Shown in pieces: positions 49,360 through 58,391 of a stretch of 64,000 bases of DNA. Location of the stretch: positions 5,379,501 through 5,443,500 of the forward strand of contig NZ_CP029550.1 in the NCBI RefSeq assembly GCF_003173715.1, written 5' to 3'. The notes below the pieces were generated by a model, which was not told the DNA's origin, did not search any database, and saw nothing but the letters and a program-made list of their open reading frames with translations. Both the position numbers and the translations under genes were made by a program. This stretch comes from Methylobacterium durans (GTDB lineage: Bacteria; Pseudomonadota; Alphaproteobacteria; Rhizobiales; Beijerinckiaceae). Every line of letters begins with the position of its first letter. Positions within the stretch are counted from its first letter, which is position 1.

Positions 49360-50445
49360 ATGCCGTTCGCGATCCCGACGCTGCCGGAAACCCGGGCGCT
49401 CAGCCGCGACTTCCTCGCGGCCTACCTAGCCGGCGGCGCGGACCTGCCGCCGAACTCTCGGGCGCGCGTCCTGTCGGACGGTAACGCCGGTCTGGCCTTC
49501 GGCGCCTATCAGTTCATCGCCCGCCTCGCTACGGAGTTTCTACCCGACACGGCCTCAGCGGAGTTCTTGGATCGCTGGGCGAACATCTTCCTCAACGGCC
49601 GTCAGGCGGCGACATTCTCCGAGGGGTCGATCACGGTGACCGGTGTCGAGGGCACCTTCGTGCCGGTCGGCACGCTGCTCGCGGGCGGCGGCGCGTCGTT
49701 CGAGGTGCTGGTGCAAACGACGGTTGGTGATACCGTCACGCCCGTCCCGATCCGTGCCACGACGGCCGGCACCGCCGGCAACCTCGTCGCCGGGGCCGCC
49801 CTGGCCTTCACGACGGCCATCGCGGGCGTCGATGCCGCCGCGCTCGTCGTCAGCCTCAGTGGCGGCGTTGATACTGAGAGCGATGCCAGCCTGCGCGACC
49901 GCGTTCTGGAGCGAATCCGCAAGCCGCCGATGGGCGGCGACGCCGACGACTACGTGGCCTGGGCTCGTGCAGTGCCGGGTGTGACACGGGCCTGGACGTC
50001 ACCCGGCGAGCTCGGCCCTGGCTCGGTCACGCTCCGCTTCATGATGGACGACCTGCGCGCCGATGCCGGCGGCTTCCCGACTGCGGACGACGTCGCAACC
50101 GTGCAGACCTACATGGACGAGCGCCGCCCGGTGGCGGTGCAGGACTTCATCGTCGCCGCCCCGGTGCCGGAGCCGATCGACTTCACCATCACCGGGCTGT
50201 CCTCGAACACACCCGGCACGCGCACCAACATCGCCGCCAGCGTCGCGACCATGCTGCGGGAGAAGGCAGCGCCGGCCCGCGCCGTGAACGGCACCCGCGT
50301 CCCGGCCCAGACCATCTACGCCGCCTGGGTTGCCGAGGCCGCGATGGCAGCGGTCGGCGTCGATCACTTCGACCTCGCCATGAGCGACCACGTCATGCCC
50401 TACAACGGCGCCTTGGCCGTGCTCGGCGAGATCACGTATGCCTGA
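49360..50445 (+). CDS. Baseplate J-like protein (Mu gp47)
   Basis: 361 aa. An N-terminal PTLPETRALSRDFLAAYL, a beta domain (VEGTFVPVGTLLAGGGASFEVLVQTTVGD) and RVLERIRKPPMGGDADDYVAWARAVPGVTRAW mark the baseplate wedge protein J. It overlaps gp48 by 8 bp. Confidence 0.9.
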   Translation: MPFAIPTLPETRALSRDFLAAYLAGGADLPPNSRARVLSDGNAGLAFGAYQFIARLATEFLPDTASAEFLDRWANIFLNGRQAATFSEGSITVTGVEGTFVPVGTLLAGGGASFEVLVQTTVGDTVTPVPIRATTAGTAGNLVAGAALAFTTAIAGVDAAALVVSLSGGVDTESDASLRDRVLERIRKPPMGGDADDYVAWARAVPGVTRAWTSPGELGPGSVTLRFMMDDLRADAGGFPTADDVATVQTYMDERRPVAVQDFIVAAPVPEPIDFTITGLSSNTPGTRTNIAASVATMLREKAAPARAVNGTRVPAQTIYAAWVAEAAMAAVGVDHFDLAMSDHVMPYNGALAVLGEITYA

Positions 50446-51268
50446 GGCGGGCGGCTACGCGCGCCATGACGGCGAGGACTACGCCTACGCGCTCGCCGCG
50501 CTGCTGCCGACTGGCGCGGCCTGGCCGCGCGACCCGAAGAGCGCGTTGATGCAGACCGTGCGCGGTCTCGGCGAGGTCTGGGGGCACGTCGACAGTCGCG
50601 CTGGGGACCTCGTCGAGGTCGAGACGGATCCGCGCCAGACGCTGGAGCTTCTCGGCGAGTGGGAGCGGGCCTTCGGGCTCCCCGACCCCTGCGTGACGAC
50701 GCCGCTCAGCGTCATTGACCGGCGCAACGCGCTCCTGAACAAGATGACGGCGCTCGGCGGCCAGTCTCGCGCCTTCTTCATCGGGATCGCGTCGACGCTC
50801 GGCTATCAGATCCAGATCGTCGAGTGGTCGCCTTACCAGGGTGGTATCAGCCGGGCCGGCGACACGAGACCCTACACGGGAAGCAATCGCTGGTTTCGCG
50901 GTGGCGTTGGCGGTGGGCGCCCAGGCCTCGCGCATCACCTTGAGCTGCCGAGCGACCTGCAGATCGCCGGTCCCTACCGCTGGCGGGCTGGGCCGCCCGG
51001 CAATCGGGCGTGGTGGCGGGTGCTTGTCGCGGGACGGCGCCTGTCGTGGTTCCGCGGCGGCTCCGGTCAGGCCGGCATCGACCCGCATCTGCGCATCATG
51101 CCGGCCTACCGCTGGTTCCGGGGCGGCCCGAACGGCGGCAACCCCGGCGTCGACCACCACTTCGAGCCCGACATCGCCGAGGACCTGGAGTGCGTGTTCC
51201 GACGCTGGAAGCCGGCGCACACGCTCGTGACCTTCCTCTACACCGGCCAGCCGCTCAGCGCGTACTAG
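50438..51268 (+). CDS. Tail protein gp48/DUF2313 with repeat insert
   Basis: 276 aa. YAYALAALLPTGAAWPRDPKSALMQTVRGL and ETDPRQTLELLGEWERAFGLPDPC are the DUF2313 pattern of the baseplate wedge tip. Residues about 140-245 contain three copies of a WFRGG-type repeat (NRWFRGGVGGG, LSWFRGGSGQAG, YRWFRGGPNGGNPG) and a related YRWRAGPPGN. These are absent from Mu gp48 as I know it. Confidence 0.85.
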   Translation: MPEAGGYARHDGEDYAYALAALLPTGAAWPRDPKSALMQTVRGLGEVWGHVDSRAGDLVEVETDPRQTLELLGEWERAFGLPDPCVTTPLSVIDRRNALLNKMTALGGQSRAFFIGIASTLGYQIQIVEWSPYQGGISRAGDTRPYTGSNRWFRGGVGGGRPGLAHHLELPSDLQIAGPYRWRAGPPGNRAWWRVLVAGRRLSWFRGGSGQAGIDPHLRIMPAYRWFRGGPNGGNPGVDHHFEPDIAEDLECVFRRWKPAHTLVTFLYTGQPLSAY

Positions 51269-51343
51269 CGGCCGCCTCTCTCAATCTCTGTCCCCTGACG
51301 CGGCGCCCGCTCAGTCGGCGCCCTCGCGCGAGGTCATGTCTCC

Positions 51344-52339
51344 ATGGGCGCTTACTACGGTCCGTTCGATCAGCCGGACAACCCGGATGCCTCCTACCAG
51401 AACGGCAATGCCGAGCTCGGCATCCCTGGCAGCATCGCCGACGCCCGGGCGTGGGAGTGGGTTCAGCGCGAGCTTGTGAATGCGTTCACGGCGGCAGGTC
51501 TGACACCCTCGCACACCGATAACACGCAGTTGCTGCAGCTCTTCGGCATTCTGGCGCCACGCATCGCCACGAACCCAATCATCTACGTCCGGCCGGACGG
51601 CAACGATGCCAACGACGGCTCGGCCAACACTGCGGCCAAAGCGTTCGCCACGATCGCCGCAGCTGCGGCCAAGGCCGGCGCTCGCTACGCCAACATCGGC
51701 ACCGCGATCACAATCCAGCTCGGCGTGGCCGGCACCTACGCCATGCCAGGTTCGATTCCGCCGACGCTGGGCACGCTCGTCATCAAGGGTGATGTCGCGA
51801 ACCAGGGCGCCTACATCCTCTCCGGATCGGGACCGGTTGGGGGGTCTCAGTCGTGCGTCGGCTCGACCGGCGGCGCCATCGAACTGCGTGGCGTCACGCT
51901 CGCCAACACGGGCACGTCGAACCACACGCTCGGCACCAACGCCGGCGGCAGCGTCTTCCTGCAGAATGTCAGCTTCACGTCGGTGTCCTCGGGCGGGTTC
52001 GCCCACATGGTCGCGACGAACGGCGCATCGATCACGATCGGCTCTGGCTGCACGATCGCGGGCCCGATGGGGTCAGCGCTCCAGACGCTCGGCGGCAGCA
52101 TCACGATCAACGCCGGCGTCACGCTGACAGTAGTTGGCACTCCGGCCTTCTCTAACGCCTTCGCAAACAGCTCGAGCGTAGGCCTGATCTACGCCGGTTC
52201 TGGCGCCTCGGTGTCTGGCACCGCAACAGGAGCTCGGTACTCGGCCTCGCTCAACGGCATCATCAACACCGGTGGCGGCGCGAACTTCTTCCCCGGCAGC
52301 ACAGCAGGTTCGACCGCGCTCGGCGGCCAGTACGCCTGA
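51344..52339 (+). CDS. Tail fibre/tailspike with beta-helix
   Basis: 331 aa. The N-terminal 90 residues (WVQRELVNAFTAAGLTPSHTDNTQLLQLF) match the baseplate-binding start of many tail fibres. Then IIYVRPDGNDANDGSANTAAKAFATIAAAAAKA is the pectate-lyase-like start of a right-handed beta-helix of short Gly/Ser/Thr strands. It is probably the host-binding spike; no catalytic acid pair is obvious. Confidence 0.8.
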   Translation: MGAYYGPFDQPDNPDASYQNGNAELGIPGSIADARAWEWVQRELVNAFTAAGLTPSHTDNTQLLQLFGILAPRIATNPIIYVRPDGNDANDGSANTAAKAFATIAAAAAKAGARYANIGTAITIQLGVAGTYAMPGSIPPTLGTLVIKGDVANQGAYILSGSGPVGGSQSCVGSTGGAIELRGVTLANTGTSNHTLGTNAGGSVFLQNVSFTSVSSGGFAHMVATNGASITIGSGCTIAGPMGSALQTLGGSITINAGVTLTVVGTPAFSNAFANSSSVGLIYAGSGASVSGTATGARYSASLNGIINTGGGANFFPGSTAGSTALGGQYA

Positions 52340-52371
52340 CGCTCCTCATTCCTCTCGACGCAGGCTTGACG

Positions 52372-52839
52372 ATGGACCAGATCCCGAGCTTCACGCCGTC
52401 CGACTGGTACTGGCAAGCGGACAACGGGCGTGTCTTCTCCAGCGCCCAAGGCGCCCCGGTGCCGGCCTCGGACGAGGCGTTTGGCAATTGGAAAGAGGTC
52501 GGTCGCCTGCCTACGATCTGGCCGCGCGACGATGACGGAAAGCAGACCGACGCCGCGCTCGCCGAGGTCCTAGCCCTCTACGGACTCGGCATGTCGAGCG
52601 GGGCCTCCGTTCCGCAGTCAGTGACACGAGCGCAGGCCAAGATCGCTCTCCACCGCACCGGGCTCCTCGACATGGTCAAGACCGCGGTCGAGGCCGATCC
52701 CGAAGTGCAGATTTGGTTCGACGATGCTTCGACCTGGGAGCGCCAGAACCCACACGTGATCGATCTCGGCGAGCAGCTTCTGGGCGGCGCGGCAGAGATC
52801 GACGCGCTGTTCATCGAAGCCGCCAAGATCGCGGCTTGA
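52372..52839 (+). CDS. Tail fibre accessory protein
   Basis: 155 aa from ATG 52372. SFTPSDWYWQADNGRVFSSAQGAPVPASDEAF resembles short tail-fibre-associated proteins. The C-terminal half is helical (TRAQAKIALHRTGLLDMVKTAVEADPEVQIWFDDASTWERQNPHV), a pattern common in phage proteins next to fibres. Perhaps a fibre assembly factor. Confidence 0.6.
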   Translation: MDQIPSFTPSDWYWQADNGRVFSSAQGAPVPASDEAFGNWKEVGRLPTIWPRDDDGKQTDAALAEVLALYGLGMSSGASVPQSVTRAQAKIALHRTGLLDMVKTAVEADPEVQIWFDDASTWERQNPHVIDLGEQLLGGAAEIDALFIEAAKIAA

Positions 52840-53399
52840 GCGGACCTGCGACCGTGCTCAGCTCCGTCATTGACACGGCCGATTGGCTCTTGGCGGTTCC
52901 GATCGCCACGCTGCCGGGCCAGGATCTCGACCTGTCCGACACGCTGCTCACGGTGGCCCTGACGCCGACGCTCGGCGGCGCGCCGATCGCCACGGCTTCG
53001 AGCGAGGCCGGCACGCTCACCTTCGTGCCGGCGACGGACGACGTGCCACCCTATTTCGCCATCGATCTGCGCGTCGCAGACCGGACCTGGCGGATCGGTC
53101 GGCCCACGGTCGTCCTGGGCGACATCAAGCGCCATCCAGATCCGGGCAACCTCGCCCGCACCGAGTGGGTCGGGCGGGTCGAGCTCAAAGTGCATCCAGG
53201 ATCCGATTCGACCGGGTTGGCCGGCGGCGGTTATGCGCCCGTCCTGATCCCGGCGCAGCCCTACGAGAATCGCCTCGTGACGGCGCCACTCATGATTGGG
53301 CCGCAGGGCGCGCCCGGCGCGCTGCCTGCGCTGCCGCCGGATGCGTCGACCAAGACCTACACCCTCGCCGCGGTGAACGGCGCGCTGACCTGGGTCTGA
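52836..53399 (+). CDS. Hypothetical tail protein
   Basis: 187 aa from TTG 52836 (TTGA overlap) or 181 aa from GTG 52854; neither has a strong ribosome-binding site. All-beta sequence (DLSDTLLTVALTPTLGG, AGTLTFVPATDDVPPYFAIDLRVADRTWRIG) fitting a virion surface or fibre-network protein. No family recognised. Confidence 0.55.
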   Translation: MSGPATVLSSVIDTADWLLAVPIATLPGQDLDLSDTLLTVALTPTLGGAPIATASSEAGTLTFVPATDDVPPYFAIDLRVADRTWRIGRPTVVLGDIKRHPDPGNLARTEWVGRVELKVHPGSDSTGLAGGGYAPVLIPAQPYENRLVTAPLMIGPQGAPGALPALPPDASTKTYTLAAVNGALTWV

Positions 53400-53403
53400 A
53401 CCG

Positions 53404-53766
53404 ATGCGCACCCCTACATCGCCGATCCCGCTGCCGCCGCTCGGGCAGAGCGGGCCAGCTGGCGCCGACGCCTACGAGGTCTGGCTTGCGGCCGGCAACG
53501 CCGGCACTCGCGACGATTTCCTTGTTTCTCTGAAGGGCGAGCAGGGCCCGCCGGGACAGGACGGTGAGGCGGTCTCGCGCGCCGTGATCGTGCAGGCGCA
53601 GGCCGCTTCAGTCTGGATCCTGACCCACGGCCTCAATCGCTTCCCGGGCGTCACGCTGATCGATTCTGCGGGCGACGTGTTCGACGGCGACACCCGCTAC
53701 GTCGATGCCAACACGATCGTTGTGACGCTCATCGCGCCGACCGCCGGCACGGCCTTCCTCAACTAA
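53404..53766 (+). CDS. Small tail fibre protein with collagen-like turn
   Basis: 120 aa. It has GPAGADAYEVWLAAGNAGTRDDFLVSLKGEQGPPGQDGE, a short collagen-like stretch often joining fibre domains. A beta domain follows (WILTHGLNRFPGVTLIDSAGDVFDGDTRYVDANTIVVTL) of the kind found at fibre tips. Confidence 0.65.
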   Translation: MRTPTSPIPLPPLGQSGPAGADAYEVWLAAGNAGTRDDFLVSLKGEQGPPGQDGEAVSRAVIVQAQAASVWILTHGLNRFPGVTLIDSAGDVFDGDTRYVDANTIVVTLIAPTAGTAFLN

Positions 53767-53776
53767 GGACATCGTC

Positions 53777-54997
53777 ATGAAGCGGCTTGGTCCTTTTCAG
53801 GATTTCGCGCAGGGTGAACTGCGAAATCCCGTCATTCACCCGCTGGCGTCGGCGCCTTCATCGCCGAAGGTGGGTCAGGACTATACAAACACTTCGACCG
53901 GCGTCCGCTACACTTGGAATGGCGCGGCTTGGCGCCCGCACGATGCGGCCGCGCTGACGGACGGCTCAATTCCGATCGCGGCGCTCGCCACGAACCCGCT
54001 ATCCCGCGCCAATCACACCGGCACGCAGACGGCGAGCACGATCTCCGATCTCGCGACAGTGGTGCAGGGCTACTCACTCAGCGCCTTCGCGGCGCCGACG
54101 GCCAACGTGTCGTGTGGCGGGTTCAAGATCACCAACCTCGCCGACCCGACGAACGCGCAGGAGGCCGCCACCAAGAACTACGTCGACGGTGCGGTGCAAA
54201 GCGCGGCGGCCGGTATCGACTCGAAGCCGAGCGTGCGCCTCGTCGCCACCTCGAACATCACCCTCAGCGGCCTGTCCGCCCTCGATGGGGTCACGCCGGT
54301 TGCGGGCGATCGCATCCTGGCAACTGCTCAGACCACCACCTCGCAGAACGGCGTCTACGTAGCAGCCTCGGGCGCCTGGACCCGGGCGACCGATGCGGAT
54401 CAGACCGGCGAGATCACGCCTGGCGCGTTCTGGTTCGTCGAGGAGGGCACGACCTACGGCAAGACGCAGTGGCGGGTGAACAACACGGGCACGATCACGC
54501 TCGGCACCACCGCCATCACGATCGTGCAGTTCGGCGCCGCTGCCGCCTACACCGCGGGTTCGAACGGCGGCCTGCAGCTCGTCGGCAACGCCTTCTCGGT
54601 ACTGCTGCCCTCGGCATCCGGCCTTCAGACCACGGCGTCGGGCCTCTCGATCCTGCTCACCAGCACGTCCGGCCTGACCTACACGGCCTCCGGCCTCTCG
54701 CTGCTGCTGCCGGCCAACTCCGGCCTCGCCCAGAGCGCGAGCGGCCTGACGATCGACACCACCTCGACGATCGCCACGGCGCGCATCACGAGCGGCATCA
54801 TCACGGGCGACGGCACGACCGTCACCTTCACGATCACGCACAACCTCAACACCAAGCGGATCGTGCCGGCCTTCCGCGACTCCTCCGACATTGGCGTCGA
54901 CATCGACTGGACCGCGGCCACGGTGAACACGATGACGGTCACGTTCGGCACGGCGCCGGCCAACGGCACCACCTACAGCGTCGCGATCACCGGCTGA
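53777..54997 (+). CDS. Tail fibre protein
   Basis: 406 aa. FKITNLADPTNAQEAATKNYVDGAVQS is the recurring phage-fibre motif. The region SVRLVATSNITLSGLSALDGV...GDRILATAQTTTSQNGVYVAASGAWTRATDAD is a second common fibre module. A Ser/Gly-rich repeat (LPSASGLQTTASGLSILLTSTSGL...) forms the shaft and a VTFTITHNLNTKRIVPAFRD domain the tip. Confidence 0.8.
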   Translation: MKRLGPFQDFAQGELRNPVIHPLASAPSSPKVGQDYTNTSTGVRYTWNGAAWRPHDAAALTDGSIPIAALATNPLSRANHTGTQTASTISDLATVVQGYSLSAFAAPTANVSCGGFKITNLADPTNAQEAATKNYVDGAVQSAAAGIDSKPSVRLVATSNITLSGLSALDGVTPVAGDRILATAQTTTSQNGVYVAASGAWTRATDADQTGEITPGAFWFVEEGTTYGKTQWRVNNTGTITLGTTAITIVQFGAAAAYTAGSNGGLQLVGNAFSVLLPSASGLQTTASGLSILLTSTSGLTYTASGLSLLLPANSGLAQSASGLTIDTTSTIATARITSGIITGDGTTVTFTITHNLNTKRIVPAFRDSSDIGVDIDWTAATVNTMTVTFGTAPANGTTYSVAITG

Positions 54998-55635
54998 TGC
55001 GTCGGCTCGGCGACAGCGGCACGCTGGGGACAGGCGAGACCTCAATCGCCTCGGCCGCGACCACCAATATCGGCAGCTTGCGCACTCGTGACGTCCTCAT
55101 CACCGGCACGACGACGATCACATCCTTCGGGACCACGCCGAACCGGGACTATCGGTTGCGCTTCGCTGCGTCACTCACGCTTACCCACAACGCCACTTCG
55201 CTGATCCTGCCCGGGCTCGCGAACATCGTCACCGCGGCGGGTGACTGCTGCCTGATCGAAAGCGATGTGTCCGGCAATCATCGGGTGACGTCGTATCAGC
55301 CAGCGGACCGGACACCGAAGGTGCCGTACATCACCGCAGCGGTGGTCGGAAACCCAGGCTATCGCAAGTGGTCGAACGGGCTGATTGAGCAATGGGGCAC
55401 GGTTGCCGGCAATTCCGCAGCCGATGTGTCCGTGACTTTCCCGACGCCATTCATAGGCGGTGTCTTCTCGGTGCAGACCTCCGTCCAGCAGCCATCGACC
55501 GCCACCACCGTCCTCGAGAGCGCGAACCCCTACAACCTCTCGCTGACCGGGTTCTCGGTGGCCGTTCGGTTCGTCTCGGGCAGTTCGGTCGCTCGGGGCG
55601 GCGAGGGCGTTCACTGGTTCGCGGTCGGGAACTGA
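54997..55635 (+). CDS. Tail fibre tip protein
   Basis: 212 aa. N-terminal strands resemble the preceding fibre, and the C-terminal KWSNGLIEQWGTVAGNSAADVSVTFPTPFIGGVFSVQTS is the classic receptor-binding tip domain (G-x-x-QWG) of many fibres. It overlaps the fibre gene by one base, so it may be a separate tip subunit. Confidence 0.75.
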   Translation: MRRLGDSGTLGTGETSIASAATTNIGSLRTRDVLITGTTTITSFGTTPNRDYRLRFAASLTLTHNATSLILPGLANIVTAAGDCCLIESDVSGNHRVTSYQPADRTPKVPYITAAVVGNPGYRKWSNGLIEQWGTVAGNSAADVSVTFPTPFIGGVFSVQTSVQQPSTATTVLESANPYNLSLTGFSVAVRFVSGSSVARGGEGVHWFAVGN

Positions 55636-55666
55636 CGCGGCGCGTCTGACCGGAAAAGGCATCCGT

Positions 55667-55858
55667 ATGCTCGCCGCCGGCCTCGCCCTTCTCGGCTTCG
55701 GGCTCGTGCTCCTCATCCTCGGCGCCATGCTCTCGGAGCGCGGGCAGACCGAGGGCGAGCGCCGCGCGGGCCACGTCGTGATCTGGGCCGCGCTGGCGCT
55801 GATCGTCTCGGCGCTCTGCCTCGCCGGCTTGTCCCTGCTCGGCGGCTTCGACGGCTGA
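55667..55858 (+). CDS. Small two-helix membrane protein (possible holin)
   Basis: 63 aa. Two transmembrane helices (LAAGLALLGFGLVLLILGAML and VVIWAALALIVSALCLAGLSLL) joined by a charged loop RGQTEGERR. It lies directly before the endolysin gene, as class II holins do. No sequence family confirmed. Confidence 0.6.
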   Translation: MLAAGLALLGFGLVLLILGAMLSERGQTEGERRAGHVVIWAALALIVSALCLAGLSLLGGFDG

Positions 55859-55895
55859 GCGTCCCGACCTATCCTGAACCCAACAAGGATCTGCC

Positions 55896-56735
55896 ATGGC
55901 ATCGCCCGCAACCAGCGCGGACGCCTTCGCACGCGTGCGCGCCCTCGGCTTCGTGGGCAGTGCCATGCGGCTCGCCGATATCGACCTCCCACGGCTCGGA
56001 CACCGCATCGGGGTCGGCGAGGACGAGATCCATGCCGTCATCGACGTGGAGACTGCTGGCGGCGGCTTCGACAAGCTCAAGCGGCCGAAGATGCTGTTCG
56101 AGCCGCACCGCTTCTATGCGAACCTCGCGGCCGGCCCGAAGCGCGACGCCGCGGTGGCGCAGGGCCTCGCGTATCCGAAGTGGCGCAAGGACTATCCCTC
56201 CGACAGCTACCCGCGCCTGTTCCAGGCCATGCAGATCGACGAGACCGCCGCGCTCAAGAGCGCGTCTTGGGGTCTTGGGCAGATCATGGGCGAGAACTAC
56301 GTGGCGGCCGGCTACGACTCGCCGCAGCAAATGGTTCTGGCCTTCGTCGAGGGCGGTGAGGCCGAGCACCTGGAGGCGATGATCAACTTTATCGTCGCGA
56401 ACCACCTCGACGACGAGCTCCGGGCTCACAACTGGGCTGGATTCGCCCGTGGCTACAACGGTCCGAAGTACGCCGAGAACGCCTATCACACGAAGCTCGC
56501 GGCCGCGTTCACGCGCTGGGCCAAGATCAAGGACACTGCTTGGTCGCCTGAGATGGACGTCGTGACGGCACCCGCGGTGCCGACGGCTCCGGTCGTGGTC
56601 GCGCCCCTGCCGCCTGTGGCTGCGAAGCCGGCTCCCGCTCCGGTGCCGCTCCCGCCCGTCACCGTCCAAGCTCAGCCCAGCTTCTGGGCGCGCATCGGCC
56701 GCTGGATCGACGACACCTTCGGCGATCGCGCCTGA
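55896..56735 (+). CDS. N-acetylmuramidase endolysin
   Basis: 279 aa. VIDVETAGGGFDKLKRPKMLFEPHRFYANL, then YPRLFQAMQIDETAALKSASWGLGQIMGENY and WAGFARGYNGPKYAENAYHTKLAAAF are the N-acetylmuramidase (DUF3380) pattern. The catalytic Glu is probably the one in DVETAGG. A Pro-rich tail (residues about 225-265) ends in a WARIGRWIDDTF helix. It breaks the cell wall at lysis. Confidence 0.88.
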   Translation: MASPATSADAFARVRALGFVGSAMRLADIDLPRLGHRIGVGEDEIHAVIDVETAGGGFDKLKRPKMLFEPHRFYANLAAGPKRDAAVAQGLAYPKWRKDYPSDSYPRLFQAMQIDETAALKSASWGLGQIMGENYVAAGYDSPQQMVLAFVEGGEAEHLEAMINFIVANHLDDELRAHNWAGFARGYNGPKYAENAYHTKLAAAFTRWAKIKDTAWSPEMDVVTAPAVPTAPVVVAPLPPVAAKPAPAPVPLPPVTVQAQPSFWARIGRWIDDTFGDRA

Positions 56736-56956
56736 GGAATACCGCGCGAGTCACCGAGGCGGACCGACAAGGAACTGCGGGGAACCCCACCGATCCGCCC
56801 GCCAAGCAGCTGTCCACGAGGTGGACCGCAGTCTGACGGTTGAACCTACGGCAAGGTAGGGCCGGGACGGCAGATACGTCGTTGCCGCAGGCCCTTTCGG
56901 CCCTTCCATCCCGCGCCGGCCGGGCCCGCCGAGCACACCACCATCAGGATCCCATC

Positions 56957-57460
56957 ATGACCCGCATGCTCACGCTCGCGGCGCTGGCGCTCGTCTGCCT
57001 CGCCGCCCCCGTCTTCGCCGCCGAGGTTGCCGAGATCGGCGACAAGGCCGTCATCGTGCCCTGGGGCGCCTGGATCGTCGCCTTCGGCAATGCCGCCCAG
57101 GCCATCGTCGTCCCGGCCGCGGTGACCTTCCTGACCGGCCTCGTCAGCACGCTCGCGTGGCCGCTCCGCATCTTCCTGACGAATGCCCTGATCGATCGGA
57201 TGGTGCGCACCGCGATCGAGTACGCGCTGAACGCGGTCTCCGGCGCCGTGAAGGACCAGAAGCTCACCATCCCGGTCGGCTCGGTCGTCATCGCCAAGGC
57301 GGTGCAGCGCGCGGTGGATTCCACGCCGGACTGGATCGTGAAGGCGGCGGGCGGACCGACCGGCATCGCCGAGCGCGTGTTCCGGATGCTGCATCTTGAG
57401 GACGCGGCGACCAAGACCAACACGCTCGACCCGGTGCTGCCGGCGCTGCCCACGAAGTGA
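56957..57460 (+). CDS. Membrane protein with signal peptide, lysis region
   Basis: 167 aa. It has a signal peptide (MLTLAALALVCLAAPVFA), then hydrophobic helices (IVAFGNAAQAIVVPAAVTFLTGLVSTLAWPLRIFL) and an amphipathic C-terminal part. It could be a holin or spanin-type helper; no family recognised. Confidence 0.55.
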   Translation: MTRMLTLAALALVCLAAPVFAAEVAEIGDKAVIVPWGAWIVAFGNAAQAIVVPAAVTFLTGLVSTLAWPLRIFLTNALIDRMVRTAIEYALNAVSGAVKDQKLTIPVGSVVIAKAVQRAVDSTPDWIVKAAGGPTGIAERVFRMLHLEDAATKTNTLDPVLPALPTK

Positions 57461-57480
57461 GGCGGGCTGGCTGACACATC

Positions 57481-57939
57481 ATGGATGAGCCGCGCCGGCC
57501 GAAGAACGACCCGAACGCATGCCGGCGTGCAGCGCTGCAGCAGGTCGGGCGCAGCCTCCAAGAGACAGTCCCCTTACCGAAGAGAGGGCTTGGTGAGGAT
57601 GAAGTACGGCGTGCCTACGACATGGATGATGACGACGATCGCCGGTACCTTCGCGGCCCGCCGCACGTCCGCCGGCTCATCAATGCCCTCAGCGAAGCCG
57701 ACGTCGCGAAGCTCGAGAAGCTGTTGAGCCTGCGGCCGGAGACCGTGGCCTGGGTCGATGGCAAGAACGACCGCGAACTGAAGAACCTCGACGGCGCGGT
57801 CGACTTCATCAACTCCTCGCGCACGGCCGCCAAGGTGCTGATGTGGGTCAGCGGCGTGGCCGTCACGTTCGTCACCGGCACCGTGGCGCTGGCCAAGTCG
57901 GGCTATGACATTTTCGCCCTGCTGCGGGGTGGCAAATGA
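57481..57939 (+). CDS. Membrane-anchored protein, lysis region
   Basis: 152 aa. A charged N-terminus (residues 40-60 acidic: AYDMDDDDDRRYLRG), a middle helical part (LINALSEADVAKLEKLLSLRPETVAWVDGKNDRELKNL) and one C-terminal transmembrane helix (VLMWVSGVAVTFVTGTVALA). The shape suits a tail-anchored or holin-like protein. ATGA-coupled to the next gene. Confidence 0.55.
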   Translation: MDEPRRPKNDPNACRRAALQQVGRSLQETVPLPKRGLGEDEVRRAYDMDDDDDRRYLRGPPHVRRLINALSEADVAKLEKLLSLRPETVAWVDGKNDRELKNLDGAVDFINSSRTAAKVLMWVSGVAVTFVTGTVALAKSGYDIFALLRGGK

Positions 57940-58391
57940 GCCTGCGGATCTTCGGCTACTTCTGCCTCGCCGTGATCAGCAGCGCGATCCTTCTCGCGGC
58001 CGGCACGCTGGCTTGGTTTGCCGCGGACCGGAAACTGCCGGTCGAGATCGTGTCGACGGATGTGCTGACGCCCGTCGTGAAGCCCGGCGGCAAGCTCATC
58101 GTGCAGACCCGGATCCGATACCTGCGCGAGTGCAACACGCACGTGGACAGGGCGATCTACGACAGCCACACCCACCGTCGCTTCCTGCCGGACATCGACT
58201 ACGAGCGCCCGCCGCAGGGTCTGGGCGAGTTCACCTACACCAGCGAGATCGACGTGCCGGATTTCTTCGGCTCTGGGCCGGCCGAGTTCCGGGCGGTGCC
58301 GATCTACGCGTGCAACCCGCTGCAACGCTATTACTGGCCGATCACGCGCGATGACATCGTGGTGCCGTTCGAGGTGGAGAGCCCGCAGTGA
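57936..58391 (+). CDS. Membrane-anchored exported protein, lysis region
   Basis: 151 aa. One N-terminal transmembrane segment (YFCLAVISSAILLAAGTLAWFA) is followed by a beta-rich outer part with two Cys (YLRECNTHVDRAIYDSHTHRRF...IYACNPLQRYYWPI). No family recognised. Could be a superinfection or spanin-like protein. Confidence 0.55.
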   Translation: MSLRIFGYFCLAVISSAILLAAGTLAWFAADRKLPVEIVSTDVLTPVVKPGGKLIVQTRIRYLRECNTHVDRAIYDSHTHRRFLPDIDYERPPQGLGEFTYTSEIDVPDFFGSGPAEFRAVPIYACNPLQRYYWPITRDDIVVPFEVESPQ

